A stretch of DNA of 51,290 nucleotides from positions 1 to 51,290 of the forward strand of contig DVIX01000095.1 of the NCBI GenBank assembly GCA_018710935.1. Direction: 5' to 3'. Both the position numbers and the translations under genes were made by a program. This document shows positions 27,038 through 36,532 of this stretch, one piece after another (positions within the stretch are counted from its first letter, which is position 1; the number at the start of each line of letters is the position of its first letter). Source of the DNA: Candidatus Avirikenella pullistercoris. Lineage in GTDB: Bacteria; Bacteroidota; Bacteroidia; Bacteroidales; Rikenellaceae. Under the pieces are notes generated by a model, which worked only from the letters and a program-made list of their open reading frames with translations, was not told the DNA's origin and did no database searches.

Positions 27038-27076
27038 GGAAAAGAGAAAGGGATATAAATCTTAAAAAGAAAAATT

Positions 27077-28384
27077 ATGGCAACTTTTGAAGTAAGAGGA
27101 GGAAATCCTTTGCATGGCGAGATTTATCCGCAAGGAGCAAAAAATGAAGCATTACAGATATTATGTGCAGTGTTACTTACTTCAGAAAAAGTGACCGTGC
27201 ATAATATACCTCGCATTCTCGATGTGATGAAGCTGATAGAGTTGTTGGGGAAAATGGGAGTGGAGGTGGAACAGTTAAGTCCGAGCAGTTATACTTTCCA
27301 GGCGAGGAATATTAACTTTGAGTATATGGAAAGTATCGAGTATCAAAAAGATATGTCGAAATTGCGGGGTGCGATTATGATAGTCGGCCCTATGTTGGCG
27401 CGTTACGGGAAAGGTTTTGCTCCGAAACCTGGAGGAGATAAAATAGGGCGTCGCCGGCTCGATACTCATTTCATAGGGTTTCAGAAGTTAGGGGCTAAAT
27501 TCGATTTTAATATCAATGTCAGTTTTTTCAGTGTGGAATGCCCGAAACTGAAAGGTGCGTATATGTTGCTGGATGAGGCTTCTGTGACGGGAACGGCCAA
27601 TATTATTATGGCGGCGACGCTGGCGGAAGGGGTGACGACGATTTATAATGCAGCATGCGAACCTTACGTACAGCAGTTGTGCCGGATGCTGAATCGTATG
27701 GGGGCCAAAATATCCGGGATAGGCTCGAATTTATTGACTATCGAAGGGGTTGATTCTCTGCATGGAACCGAACATACTATGTTGCCGGATATGATCGAAG
27801 TGGGGAGTTTTATCGGAATGGCTGCTATGACACGTTCTGAAATAACTATAAAAAATGTGTCGTATCAGAATTTAGGGATAATTCCCCAACAATTTCAGCG
27901 AATGGGAATCAACTTCGAGCAACGGGGAGATGATATTTTTATCCCTGCGCATGATAATTATGAAATCGAATCGTTTATCGATGGTTCCATTATGACGATT
28001 GCCGATGCTCCCTGGCCGGGATTGACACCTGACCTTCTTTCTGTTTTTCTGGTAGTGGCGACACAGGCGAAAGGAACCGTATTGATTCATCAAAAGATGT
28101 TTGAGAGCCGTCTTTTCTTTGTCGATAAATTGATAGATATGGGTGCGCAGATTATTTTATGCGATCCTCATAGGGCAACGGTAATCGGGCATAACCAGCA
28201 AATCCGGTTGCGTCCGGCGGTAATGAGTTCTCCGGATATTCGGGCGGGGGTTGCTTTGCTGATAGCGGCACTTTCTGCCGATGGACGTAGTATTATTCAA
28301 AATGTGGAACAGATAGACCGGGGATATGAAAATATAGACGGGCGGTTGAATGCTTTAGGGGCGGATATTAGAAGGATAGAATAA
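27077..28384 (+). CDS. murA: UDP-N-acetylglucosamine 1-carboxyvinyltransferase MurA with Asp at the catalytic Cys position
   Basis: A 435-residue cytoplasmic enzyme transferring enolpyruvate from PEP to UDP-GlcNAc, the first committed step of peptidoglycan synthesis. Conserved Lys22 lies in QGAKNEAL. The catalytic loop reads PGGDKIG at 118-124, with Asp121 where Escherichia coli has Cys115. Cys-to-Asp MurA enzymes are active but not alkylated by fosfomycin, as known from Mycobacterium and Chlamydia, so intrinsic fosfomycin resistance is expected. I believe Asp is common in Bacteroidota. It is 39 bp after trkA, possibly co-transcribed, and ends at a terminator. Confidence 0.95.
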   Translation: MATFEVRGGNPLHGEIYPQGAKNEALQILCAVLLTSEKVTVHNIPRILDVMKLIELLGKMGVEVEQLSPSSYTFQARNINFEYMESIEYQKDMSKLRGAIMIVGPMLARYGKGFAPKPGGDKIGRRRLDTHFIGFQKLGAKFDFNINVSFFSVECPKLKGAYMLLDEASVTGTANIIMAATLAEGVTTIYNAACEPYVQQLCRMLNRMGAKISGIGSNLLTIEGVDSLHGTEHTMLPDMIEVGSFIGMAAMTRSEITIKNVSYQNLGIIPQQFQRMGINFEQRGDDIFIPAHDNYEIESFIDGSIMTIADAPWPGLTPDLLSVFLVVATQAKGTVLIHQKMFESRLFFVDKLIDMGAQIILCDPHRATVIGHNQQIRLRPAVMSSPDIRAGVALLIAALSADGRSIIQNVEQIDRGYENIDGRLNALGADIRRIE

Positions 28385-28423
28385 GACTTAATAAAATATA
28401 CAGAAAAAATATAACAGAATATT

Positions 28424-28460
28424 ATCGGGCTGGCTTTGGTTTTAGACAGCCCGATTTTTA
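28424..28460 (+). terminator. murA terminator
   Basis: A 9-bp stem ATCGGGCTG (28424-28432) with CAGCCCGAT (28447-28455), a 14-nt loop and a T-run, between murA and the convergent radical SAM gene, whose stop codon it overlaps. Confidence 0.75.
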
Positions 28461-29450
28461 GGGGTTCATGTATTTGCAACCTTGGAATACATCGAGCTCA
28501 TCCAGCCGTTTTTCCAACATAGCCAGCAATTCATTATTACGTATCATTCCCCATGAAGGTCCTGAATGAAAACGGGGCGGTGCTTCTCCGGCAAACCGCT
28601 CTATGACGAATGCAGGATTCAAGCGAGTAAGAATTTCGATAAAAAAGTCAATGTATTCTTCGAGTTCAAAAAAATTGAATTCTTCGGGATAATTTATATA
28701 TTGTCGGGACATTGTGGTCCCTTTGAAGATTTGTAGTTGGTGAAATTTTATGGTATTCAATGGGAGCCGGTTAATTGTTCGGATTTGAGAAAGCATCATT
28801 TCTTTGCTTTCTCCCGGAAGCCCTAATATAAAATGAGCGCCTACGTGGATACCGCGTTTAGCTGTTTCGGTGATTGCTTTTTCGGAGACGGCGAAATCGT
28901 GTCCTCGATTTATCCTTTTCAGGGTTTCATCATAACAAGATTCGACTCCATATTCGATTACGACGTAATGTTTTTCCGATAGCTCTGCGAAATAGTCTAA
29001 TATTTCGCCGTTTACACAATCTGGGCGTGTGCCGATGACGATTCCGATAATACCTTCGCATGCGAGGGCTTCGTTATAAATTCTTCGTAATTCGTCTAAC
29101 GGTTTATAGGTATTTGAATATGCCTGAAAGTAGGCGAGAAAATTCTGTGCTCGTCGGTAACGGTTGTTATGGAATTCTATTCCCTCCTCGATTTGTTGGC
29201 GGATGCTTTTGTCAGGAGTGCAATAGGATGGGTTGAAAGCTTCGTTATTGCAAAAGGTACATCCTCCTGCAGATATGCTTCCGTCTCTGTTCGGACAGGT
29301 GAAACCTGCATCTATGGTGACTTTTTGCACTCGTTCTCCGAATAACCGTTTGAAATATCCGGAATAACTATTGAAACGGCGATTATCTCCCCAAGGATAG
29401 ACCTTGATATTGTCGGAGGAGATGTTTTGTTCTGTTTCTTTGTTTTCCAT
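28458..29450 (-). CDS. Radical SAM protein, TIGR01212/YhcC family
   Basis: A 330-residue radical SAM enzyme. The [4Fe-4S] ligands are Cys52, Cys64 and Cys67 in FTCPNRDGSISAGGCTFC, a Cx11CxxC spacing typical of the Elp3-like TIGR01212 (YhcC) family rather than the classic CxxxCxxC. The downstream HFILGLPGE and YGVESCYDETLKRINRGHD are also family-typical. The substrate is not established in what I know; tRNA modification has been suggested from Elp3 similarity. It is read convergently with murA. Confidence 0.88.
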   Translation of the reverse strand: MENKETEQNISSDNIKVYPWGDNRRFNSYSGYFKRLFGERVQKVTIDAGFTCPNRDGSISAGGCTFCNNEAFNPSYCTPDKSIRQQIEEGIEFHNNRYRRAQNFLAYFQAYSNTYKPLDELRRIYNEALACEGIIGIVIGTRPDCVNGEILDYFAELSEKHYVVIEYGVESCYDETLKRINRGHDFAVSEKAITETAKRGIHVGAHFILGLPGESKEMMLSQIRTINRLPLNTIKFHQLQIFKGTTMSRQYINYPEEFNFFELEEYIDFFIEILTRLNPAFVIERFAGEAPPRFHSGPSWGMIRNNELLAMLEKRLDELDVFQGCKYMNP

Positions 29451-29472
29451 TTTTTAACGGGTATTTGTAGGA

Positions 29473-29491
29473 CAAAAGTATGGCAAAGATA
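29473..29491 (-). promoter_or_regulatory. Candidate -7 boxes of the radical SAM gene
   Basis: Two perfect TAnnTTTG matches lie on the minus strand: TATCTTTG (29491-29484) and TACTTTTG (29480-29473), 23-41 bp upstream of the start. No TTTG -33 box is at the ideal distance. Confidence 0.4.
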
Positions 29492-29575
29492 ATAAACAAT
29501 TCTGCTATTTTATCGGATGAGAGTATGCGGATTGGGGTAATTTTAATAACTTTATGCCATTAATTTCGAAGAGGT

Positions 29576-30352
29576 ATGATGAAAGTAACATTTCTCGGTA
29601 CGGGTACTTCCCAGGGAGTTCCGATGATAGGTTGCAAATGTGAGGTTTGTATGTCGAAAGATTTCCATGATAAACGATTGCGGAGTTCTGTTTTGGTAGA
29701 GAGTGGTGATACGGTAATCGTTATTGATTCGGGCCCTGATTTCCGTTATCAAATGTTGAGGGAGCGGGTCGATTATTTGGACGCCATTTTGATAACGCAT
29801 GGGCATAAAGACCATGTAGGAGGGCTCGACGATGTAAGGGCATATAATTATATTTTGGGACGGCCGGTCGATGTGTATGGTGAGGAACGGGTATTGAAGA
29901 TTTTAAAGAAGGATTTTGATTATGCTTTTGCGCCGGAACGTTATCCCGGTGTTCCTGAAATTATTTTACATCGCATTGATACGGATAAGTTCTGCATTAA
30001 ACAATTGGAGATTACGCCTATAAGAGGGTATCATTATAAATTACCCGTTTTGGGATTCCGTATAGGGCCTTTTGCTTACCTTACCGATATGAATCGGATT
30101 GATTTTGAGGAACAGGAAAAATTGAAAGGAGTGGATACGCTTGTAATCAATGCATTGAGAAGGGAACCGCATATTTCTCATTTTACTTTGAACCAGGCAT
30201 TGGAAGTTATCGGTTATGTGAAACCTCGTCAGGCCTATTTGACGCATATTTCCCACCAAATGGGGCTACATCAAGAAATAAATAAGGAGCTGCCCGCTAA
30301 TGTGGCATTTGCTTACGATACGTTAAAAATAGAAATTAATCAAGCAATTTAA
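29576..30352 (+). CDS. MBL-fold metallohydrolase, PhnP-like
   Basis: A 258-residue metallo-beta-lactamase-fold protein (257 if the second of two adjacent ATGs is used). It shows LGTGTSQGVPMIGC, an N-terminal cysteine group GCKCEVC that forms a structural zinc site in PhnP relatives, the active-site motif THGHKDH and a downstream LTHISHQMG. PhnP relatives hydrolyse cyclic phosphodiesters. No phosphonate genes are nearby, so the substrate is open. An SDR gene starts 13 bp later, probably in the same operon. Confidence 0.85.
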   Translation: MMKVTFLGTGTSQGVPMIGCKCEVCMSKDFHDKRLRSSVLVESGDTVIVIDSGPDFRYQMLRERVDYLDAILITHGHKDHVGGLDDVRAYNYILGRPVDVYGEERVLKILKKDFDYAFAPERYPGVPEIILHRIDTDKFCIKQLEITPIRGYHYKLPVLGFRIGPFAYLTDMNRIDFEEQEKLKGVDTLVINALRREPHISHFTLNQALEVIGYVKPRQAYLTHISHQMGLHQEINKELPANVAFAYDTLKIEINQAI

Positions 30353-30365
30353 AAATAAGAAAGTT

Positions 30366-31178
30366 ATGACGTTTAAAGATAAAGTGGTTCTTGTTACCGG
30401 AGCTTCGTCTGGGATAGGATATGCTCTTGTCCGGGAGTTTGCCTCTTTGGGTGCCAAAATTGTTATGGGGGCGAGGAGTGAGGATGTACTTGCAAAATTG
30501 GCTTCGGAGTTACAGACAGAAGGAGTATCTGTGGTATATTGTCGTTGCGATGTAACGAAAGAGGAGGAGTGTCGAGCCTTAGTAGAAAAAGGAGTTAAAG
30601 CGTTCGGGAGGATAGATGTGTGTATTTGTAATGCCGGTATATCGATGCGCGCCCTTTTTGACGATGTCGATCTGAATGTATTGAAACGTTTGATGGATGT
30701 TAATTTTTGGGGGACTGTGTATTGTATTAAATATGCTTTACCATATATTCAGCAGGTTAAAGGTTCTATCGTGGGAGTTTCATCGGTAGCAGGATTTCAT
30801 GGGCTTCCTGCACGTACAGGATATTCTGCTTCAAAATATGCTATGCATGGCTTGCTTGAAACGATTCGTATCGAGAATATGAAAAAAGGAGTACACGTTA
30901 TGATTGTAGCACCTGGTTTTACTGCTTCGAATGTTCGTTTTTCTGCATTGACCGCAGATGGAACGCAACAGGGTGAATCCCCTCGGAATGAGGATAAAAT
31001 GATGACAGCAGAAGAAGTAGCACACCGTATAGCGAAAGGTGTGTATCACCGTAAACGGGAAGTGATTATGGATTTTCAGGGACGGGCTACTAAATTTATT
31101 AAAAAGTTTGCTCCGGGACTTCTCGATAAACTTTTTTATAACCATATGGCAAAAGAGCCGGATTCTCCTTTGAAATAA
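30366..31178 (+). CDS. Short-chain dehydrogenase/reductase (classical SDR)
   Basis: A 270-residue NAD(P)-dependent oxidoreductase. The cofactor motif is TGASSGIG (11-18), followed by CNAGIS, the catalytic Ser140 in VGVSSVAG, and Tyr153/Lys157 in GYSASK. The C-terminal RATKFIKKFAPGLLDKLFYNHM is amphipathic and may contact membrane, as in DHRS7-like relatives. The substrate cannot be predicted. It follows the MBL-fold gene by 13 bp and ends at a strong terminator. Confidence 0.88.
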   Translation: MTFKDKVVLVTGASSGIGYALVREFASLGAKIVMGARSEDVLAKLASELQTEGVSVVYCRCDVTKEEECRALVEKGVKAFGRIDVCICNAGISMRALFDDVDLNVLKRLMDVNFWGTVYCIKYALPYIQQVKGSIVGVSSVAGFHGLPARTGYSASKYAMHGLLETIRIENMKKGVHVMIVAPGFTASNVRFSALTADGTQQGESPRNEDKMMTAEEVAHRIAKGVYHRKREVIMDFQGRATKFIKKFAPGLLDKLFYNHMAKEPDSPLK

Positions 31179-31191
31179 AAAGGAAAAATGA

Positions 31192-31222
31192 AAAAGGCGA
31201 AGGATTTTCCTTCGCCTTTTAT
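31192..31222. terminator. Bidirectional terminator between the SDR and MCE genes
   Basis: The arms AAAAGGCGAAGG (31192-31203) and CCTTCGCCTTTT (31209-31220) enclose a 5-nt loop, with A and T runs at the two ends, between convergent genes. Confidence 0.9.
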
Positions 31223-31238
31223 TTACAGTCTGATTATA

Positions 31239-32189
31239 CTATTTCTGAGATTTTTTGTCGTTTTTATCCGGTTTTGTTTGGGGGTCTTTGTCTTTTCCTC
31301 CTCCGAAAACAGAGAAATGAACATATCTTTTCGGGTTTGCTTTTAAGTCTTCCAAAAGGAGATTCAGGCTGTTGGAAGCATCGGAGAGGTGATTGTATAG
31401 AGCCGGATCGTTCATGAATTTCCCGATAGTGCCATTGTCGCTATTCAATGCGGCAATGGTTTTATCCAACTCGTTTACGGTTCCGTTAACCGATGTGATA
31501 AGGATTGGCAAACTGGTTTGTAATGAATCGGTGATAACGGCGAGGTTATTCATGGTTGCAGTGATAACGGGTGCGCTGTTTTTCAGCTCTCCTGTCAGAA
31601 CGGTAAGGTCTGAGGTAATTGTTTCCAGCTTAGTACGTAAATCCGTACTAACATCTTTTACATTTCCTAAAGTAGTCCCGATATTTTTTATGTTGTTATC
31701 GTCTAAAATTTTATTCAGGTTGGATAAAGTGGCGGTCAGTTCATCCAACATACCAGTAACTTTATTTTTCAGTTCGTCGATTTGTTTTCCCATATTATCG
31801 TCGATAATACCGGCAATCTCATCTCCGTTTTCCAGAATGGTCGATGCATCTCCGATTTGAATGTCGATCGCTTTCCCGCCCAATAAAGATTTATCTACGA
31901 TGACTGCTACCGAATTGGATGGAATTTTGTATTTGCTTTTTACATTCAGATCGACTTCTACCTTATCGTGAACATTTTTTATTGCCACTTTGGTAACCGT
32001 TCCTACCTTAATACCCCGGATAAGTACAGGGGAGGATATTTCTATGTTATTGGATTTATCATAAACGACATGATAGGTATGATTTGCCGAGAGGATATCC
32101 ACTCCTTTCAGAAAGTTAATACCCCAGTAAGCGACTACCAACATTATTATCCCGAATATACCTACTTTGACTTCTCTGCGAATCTTCAT
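31239..32189 (-). CDS. MCE/MlaD family lipid-transport protein
   Basis: A 316-residue protein with an N-terminal membrane anchor (about 8-28), one MCE domain (38-128; YDKSNNIEISSPVLIRGIKVGTVTKV), and a long helical region with heptad-like leucines (about 135-285). The C-terminus is rich in Lys and Asp. MCE proteins form hexameric rings that move phospholipids between inner and outer membranes. The MlaE/MlaF partners are not adjacent. It lies 38 bp downstream of the amidase gene, a common pairing in Bacteroidota. Confidence 0.88.
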   Translation of the reverse strand: MKIRREVKVGIFGIIMLVVAYWGINFLKGVDILSANHTYHVVYDKSNNIEISSPVLIRGIKVGTVTKVAIKNVHDKVEVDLNVKSKYKIPSNSVAVIVDKSLLGGKAIDIQIGDASTILENGDEIAGIIDDNMGKQIDELKNKVTGMLDELTATLSNLNKILDDNNIKNIGTTLGNVKDVSTDLRTKLETITSDLTVLTGELKNSAPVITATMNNLAVITDSLQTSLPILITSVNGTVNELDKTIAALNSDNGTIGKFMNDPALYNHLSDASNSLNLLLEDLKANPKRYVHFSVFGGGKDKDPQTKPDKNDKKSQK

Positions 32190-32227
32190 GACCTATGTTT
32201 ATTTTTTATCGGTTAAATAGATAAATA

Positions 32228-33547
32228 TTATTGTTTTGTTTGTTTTAAAGCTTCCTGGATACTGATTTGTTTTCCGTTTTTAAAAGCAGTCAGAAAAGCA
32301 TCTTTAAAAATATAATTTTTTAAATTCTTCTGCAAAGATAATGCTTCTTTGTAAGTTTTTGTTTCTCCAAGGAAATATTTATACCTTTTTTCAATATAAA
32401 GCTCCTTTACTTCGTTTTTATATTTTCCGAAATTTGCAGAAGAACGGCTGAGTTTTTTACTTGCGCTTTTTACTTGTACTCTGTAAATGATTTCGGATGA
32501 GGAAGTAGCTGTCTTTACAGGTTTATCGGTATTGTTTACCGAGGCAGAAGTGCGTTGAGGCAAATTTTCTTCATTTTCTATGTTAGCTCCCGAAAGTGTA
32601 GAAAATCCTTTGGATGATCGGGATTGTGATTGGGTATTTTCTGAAACGGAATTATCGGTTTTGTTGATGTCTGATTTTGAGGCAGGAGTCTTAGTTGTGG
32701 CCTGCGTCGTTTTGTTCCCTGTCGGTTGAGAGATGTTTTTAGGCACGGAAGCGATGATTCGGGTACTGCTGCTTTCGGCATCTTCTTTATATTCGACGAA
32801 TGCGTTGAATATCGCTTTTGCGATATTGCTTTGTCCCGTTTTGGTTGTGAGTAATTTTCGATCTTCTGCATTGGAAAGGAATCCGATTTCAGTCAATACG
32901 CTGGGCATTGTCGTACGCCAAAGAACCAGAAAGGCGGCTTGCTTTACTCCCCGGTCCGGACATGAAAAAGATTGATACCTTTGCTGAATATTGCTTGCGA
33001 AAGAGAGGCTCTGTTCCAAGAAAGAGTATTGCATAAGAGAAAAAATAATATAAGATTCGGCAGAGTTAGGATCGAATCCTTCGTATTTTGTTTTATAATC
33101 TTCCTCGAAAGTGATTACGTTATTTTCTCGCATTGCTACGTCTAAGTTACGGCTGGATTGATCGTATCCCATTACAAATGTTTCCGTGCCGCGAGCCGAA
33201 GACGCAGAGGCTGCATTGACGTGAATAGAAATGAATAGGTCTGCTTTGGCGTTATTGGCAATTTGCCCCCGTTTGGTAAGATCGACAGCTACGTCGGTTT
33301 TGCGGGTATAAATTACTTTTACATCGCTGAAATTTTTGGTAATCATTTCTCCTAAAGCCAAAGCTACATTTAAAGTGATATCTTTTTCTTTATATCCTGC
33401 ATATACCGCTCCGGGATCATTGCCGCCGTGCCCGGGATCGAGTACTACGGTTTTCAATTTGAATTCATTAATCGTTTGACAATATGTTGAGTACATATAG
33501 CCGAAGATCAGGAAAAGGAATAATATAATCGATTTTAGTGCGTTCAT
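32228..33547 (-). CDS. N-acetylmuramoyl-L-alanine amidase (Amidase_3) with SPOR-like C-terminus
   Basis: A 439-residue secreted peptidoglycan amidase with a signal peptide at about 1-23 (MNALKSIILFLFLIFGYMYS...). The Amidase_3 domain (30-260) has zinc ligands His40 in LDPGHGG, Glu54 in YKEKDITLN, His in ISIHVNAA, and the catalytic Glu in VLTEIGFLSN. A Ser/Thr/Lys-rich linker (265-350) follows, then a C-terminal SPOR-like module (YRVQVKSASKKL ...) for binding septal glycan. It cleaves stem peptides from muramic acid during cell separation. It is divergent from lptD. Confidence 0.9.
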   Translation of the reverse strand: MNALKSIILFLFLIFGYMYSTYCQTINEFKLKTVVLDPGHGGNDPGAVYAGYKEKDITLNVALALGEMITKNFSDVKVIYTRKTDVAVDLTKRGQIANNAKADLFISIHVNAASASSARGTETFVMGYDQSSRNLDVAMRENNVITFEEDYKTKYEGFDPNSAESYIIFSLMQYSFLEQSLSFASNIQQRYQSFSCPDRGVKQAAFLVLWRTTMPSVLTEIGFLSNAEDRKLLTTKTGQSNIAKAIFNAFVEYKEDAESSSTRIIASVPKNISQPTGNKTTQATTKTPASKSDINKTDNSVSENTQSQSRSSKGFSTLSGANIENEENLPQRTSASVNNTDKPVKTATSSSEIIYRVQVKSASKKLSRSSANFGKYKNEVKELYIEKRYKYFLGETKTYKEALSLQKNLKNYIFKDAFLTAFKNGKQISIQEALKQTKQ

Positions 33548-33651
33548 AAGAAAACTATTTCCGCTTCCGTTTTTTTGATTATTTTTGTGGGTTGTTAAAG
33601 TATCGCATTTTATATAGATGTTTGGTTAAAAGCGATATTTAAAACCATATG

Positions 33652-33683
33652 CAAAGTTAAATAATTGTCTTAAATTGCAACAA
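33652..33683 (-). promoter_or_regulatory. Amidase gene promoter
   Basis: Minus strand: TTG (33683-33681), a 21-nt spacer, then a perfect TAACTTTG -7 box (33659-33652), about 105 bp upstream of the amidase start. It overlaps the likely start region of the divergent lptD-like gene. Confidence 0.5.
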
Positions 33684-36491
33684 TATATAAGAAAATACCT
33701 GTTGAAGATTATGTGTGTGCTTTTTTTCGTGCATACATTTCTTTTTGTAGAGTCCAGGCCTTTTCCTTTTCAAGAATCCTTATCCGGCGGGATTCAGGAT
33801 ACGTTGTATATATTGTCGGATTCTTTATCTTTTAATAATCGAGATGTTGTAGAAGAGAATCTCGATTCTTCCCGCAGTGTGAGGCGTAATCGCAGAGGAG
33901 CGGAAGGACAACAGGAAATAGATACTGTGTCGCAAGTAGCTGATACAACGCTTCGCATCGCTCTCGATTCTGCTGGAAATCTGGTGGCATCCGATACCTT
34001 GTCAGCGGATAGCACCCCTAAAGTCAAAAAAGCATTTTTAGAGGATGTATTGAATAGTAAGAATAAGGATTCCCTTATTTATGATATAAAAAGCGGACGG
34101 GTTTATATATATAATGAGGGGGAGGTATTGTATCAGGATAAGACATTGAATGCCGATTATATCGATATGGACATGACGAATGATTTAATATCGGCAAAAG
34201 GGTCTATGGATACTATTAATAATCAATATGTAAAACCGGTCTTCAAGGAGGGGGAAACGGTTTATAATATGGACAGTATCGTTTATAATATGAAGAGCGA
34301 GAAAGCTAAGATATATGGAATTCAGTTTAAGGAGGGAGAAGGAATATTGAGGGGAAAAGATATCAAAAAAATGGACGATGAAATATATAATATCCATGAG
34401 GGTATTTATACGACTTGCGATGCGGAACATCCCCATTTTTACTTAGCTATGACGAAAGCGCAGTATGTTCAGGGCAAGAGAACGAAGAAAGTTATTATTG
34501 GGCCCTCTTATTTGGTATTGGAAGATGTCCCGTTGCCGATAGGAATTCCGTTCGGTTTTTTCCCAATGGTCAGCGATAAGAATTCAGGGTTTATTATACC
34601 TGAGGTCGGGGAAGAGAATATAAAAGGTTTTTTCTTACGAGACGGCGGTTATTATTTTGTTTTTAATGATTATATGGATTTGGCGGTGCAAGGTGGTATT
34701 TATACCATGGGATCATGGGAAACCTCTTTGACATCATCGTATAAAAAACGGTATAAGTTCAATGGAAATTTCAGTTTTGACTATTCGAAAGATATTATAG
34801 GAGATAAAAGTAGTACCGATTACCAGAATATGAACAATTACCGTTTGTCGTGGTCGCATTCGCAGGATCCTAAATTCCGTCCGAATTCCACATTTTCGGC
34901 AAGTGTGAATTTCAGTTCCAGTAATTATAATAAATATGATGCGGAAAGCATATCCGACTATACCAGTGCACAGACAAACTCCAGTGTCTCTTATTCGAAA
35001 ACATGGGCAGGAACACCGTTCTCTTTGAGTGCCAATTTACAGCATTCCCAGAATAACAGGGATTCATCGGTCATGTTGTCTTTGCCGAATTTTGTGTTCA
35101 ATGTATCCCGTATTTATCCGTTCCAGAGGAAAGAGATGGTCGGGAAGCAGCGGTGGTATGAAAAAATATCAATGAGTTATACCAATACTTTCAATAATTC
35201 GGTGACAACCAAGCAAGATCTTCTGTTCAAAAAGGATATGTTTAAAAACATGAAATATGGGATGAAGCATGAGATTCCTATAAACAGTTCTTTCAATTTA
35301 CTTAGGTATCTGAATTTGAGCCCTACCTTTAATTATACGGAAAGATGGTATTTTTCTAAAATAGATAAAGTTTGGGATCCGGAAAACAATACTCAGATGG
35401 TAGCGGATACGACGCACGGTTTTTACCGTGTGTTCGATTATAGGGTTTCTGCCAGTCTTTCTACCCGGATATACGGAACATTTGAATTTAAAGGGAATGG
35501 ACCTATCCGGGCGATTCGTCATGTTATGACACCTTCTATAACCGGTTCTTTTACTCCGGATTTCGGAGCATCTAAGTATGGTTATTATAAGCCGATACAA
35601 ATCGATTCCTCCGGAACAATCGGTTATTATTCTCCTTATGAACAAGGAATATACGGTGTTCCGTCGCGGGGAAAGAGTGCTTCTCTTTCTTTTTCATTGG
35701 GGAATACGTTGGAGATGAAAGTCCGGTCTAAAAGTGATTCTACCGGATATAAAAAAATAAAATTGTTGGAAAGTTTTTCTATCAGTTCTTCATACAATTT
35801 TTTGGCGGATTCGATGAATCTTGCGCCTTTTACTATCTCTGCCCGTACTACTTTATTTAATTCGTTGGGTATCAATCTAAGTGCGACATTAGACCCTTAT
35901 GCAATAAATGAACAGGGAAGGCGAATTAACCGTTTTTCGATAAGGGACGGGAAATTGGTGCGGCTGACTAGCCTTAGTTTTTCATTCGGTTATTCATTTA
36001 GGAGTTTATTCGGAGCAGAGGATAAGAAAGGAACGGGAAGTGCGGCATTGCCTGCAGAACCTACTCTGGAACAACAGGATTTTTTTGCGAGAAATAACAT
36101 TAGTTATGCAGAACAGCAGCGTATTCTTTCTTCACAATATTATGATTTTTCCGTTCCGTGGAATTTTAGTTTTAACTATAACTTTAGTTATACCAAGTCG
36201 GGACATACGAAGAGCATTACCCAGACGTTGGGATTTAACGGAAGTATAAATCTTACTTCGAAATTCGGTATTTCATTCAATGGCGGATTTGATTTTGAAA
36301 CAATGAAGTTAACGCCTGGTTCTATTTCGTTAAGCCGGGATTTACACTGTTGGCAGATGGGATTTACATGGGTCCCGGTAGGTTTCCGCAAAAGCTGGAG
36401 CTTTAATATCCGTGTGAAATCACCGATGTTAAAAGATTTGAAATATCAAAAAAGCAGCGGTTATCTGGACAATTTCGCCAATTACTATTAG
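33675..36491 (+). CDS. lptD: LptD/OstA-like outer membrane assembly protein
   Basis: A protein of 938 residues if started at TTG 33675, or 926 from ATG 33711. The TTG start is preferred, because it supplies the basic n-region (IRKYLLK) of a signal peptide; the ATG form lacks positive charge. After a Ser/Asp-rich segment, the OstA jelly-roll (about 105-300: DIKSGRVYIYNEGEVLYQDKTLNADYIDMDM, KKVIIGPSYLVLEDVPLPIGIPFGFFP) is followed by a large beta-barrel with alternating aromatic strands and repeated YNFSY-type segments. It is expected to insert lipopolysaccharide into the outer leaflet. It is larger than proteobacterial LptD but typical of Bacteroidota 'putative LPS assembly protein'. Confidence 0.85.
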   Translation: MQQYIRKYLLKIMCVLFFVHTFLFVESRPFPFQESLSGGIQDTLYILSDSLSFNNRDVVEENLDSSRSVRRNRRGAEGQQEIDTVSQVADTTLRIALDSAGNLVASDTLSADSTPKVKKAFLEDVLNSKNKDSLIYDIKSGRVYIYNEGEVLYQDKTLNADYIDMDMTNDLISAKGSMDTINNQYVKPVFKEGETVYNMDSIVYNMKSEKAKIYGIQFKEGEGILRGKDIKKMDDEIYNIHEGIYTTCDAEHPHFYLAMTKAQYVQGKRTKKVIIGPSYLVLEDVPLPIGIPFGFFPMVSDKNSGFIIPEVGEENIKGFFLRDGGYYFVFNDYMDLAVQGGIYTMGSWETSLTSSYKKRYKFNGNFSFDYSKDIIGDKSSTDYQNMNNYRLSWSHSQDPKFRPNSTFSASVNFSSSNYNKYDAESISDYTSAQTNSSVSYSKTWAGTPFSLSANLQHSQNNRDSSVMLSLPNFVFNVSRIYPFQRKEMVGKQRWYEKISMSYTNTFNNSVTTKQDLLFKKDMFKNMKYGMKHEIPINSSFNLLRYLNLSPTFNYTERWYFSKIDKVWDPENNTQMVADTTHGFYRVFDYRVSASLSTRIYGTFEFKGNGPIRAIRHVMTPSITGSFTPDFGASKYGYYKPIQIDSSGTIGYYSPYEQGIYGVPSRGKSASLSFSLGNTLEMKVRSKSDSTGYKKIKLLESFSISSSYNFLADSMNLAPFTISARTTLFNSLGINLSATLDPYAINEQGRRINRFSIRDGKLVRLTSLSFSFGYSFRSLFGAEDKKGTGSAALPAEPTLEQQDFFARNNISYAEQQRILSSQYYDFSVPWNFSFNYNFSYTKSGHTKSITQTLGFNGSINLTSKFGISFNGGFDFETMKLTPGSISLSRDLHCWQMGFTWVPVGFRKSWSFNIRVKSPMLKDLKYQKSSGYLDNFANYY

Positions 36492-36532
36492 TATTTGAAT
36501 TTGGAAATAAAAGTTTGTAAATATCGTTTTTA

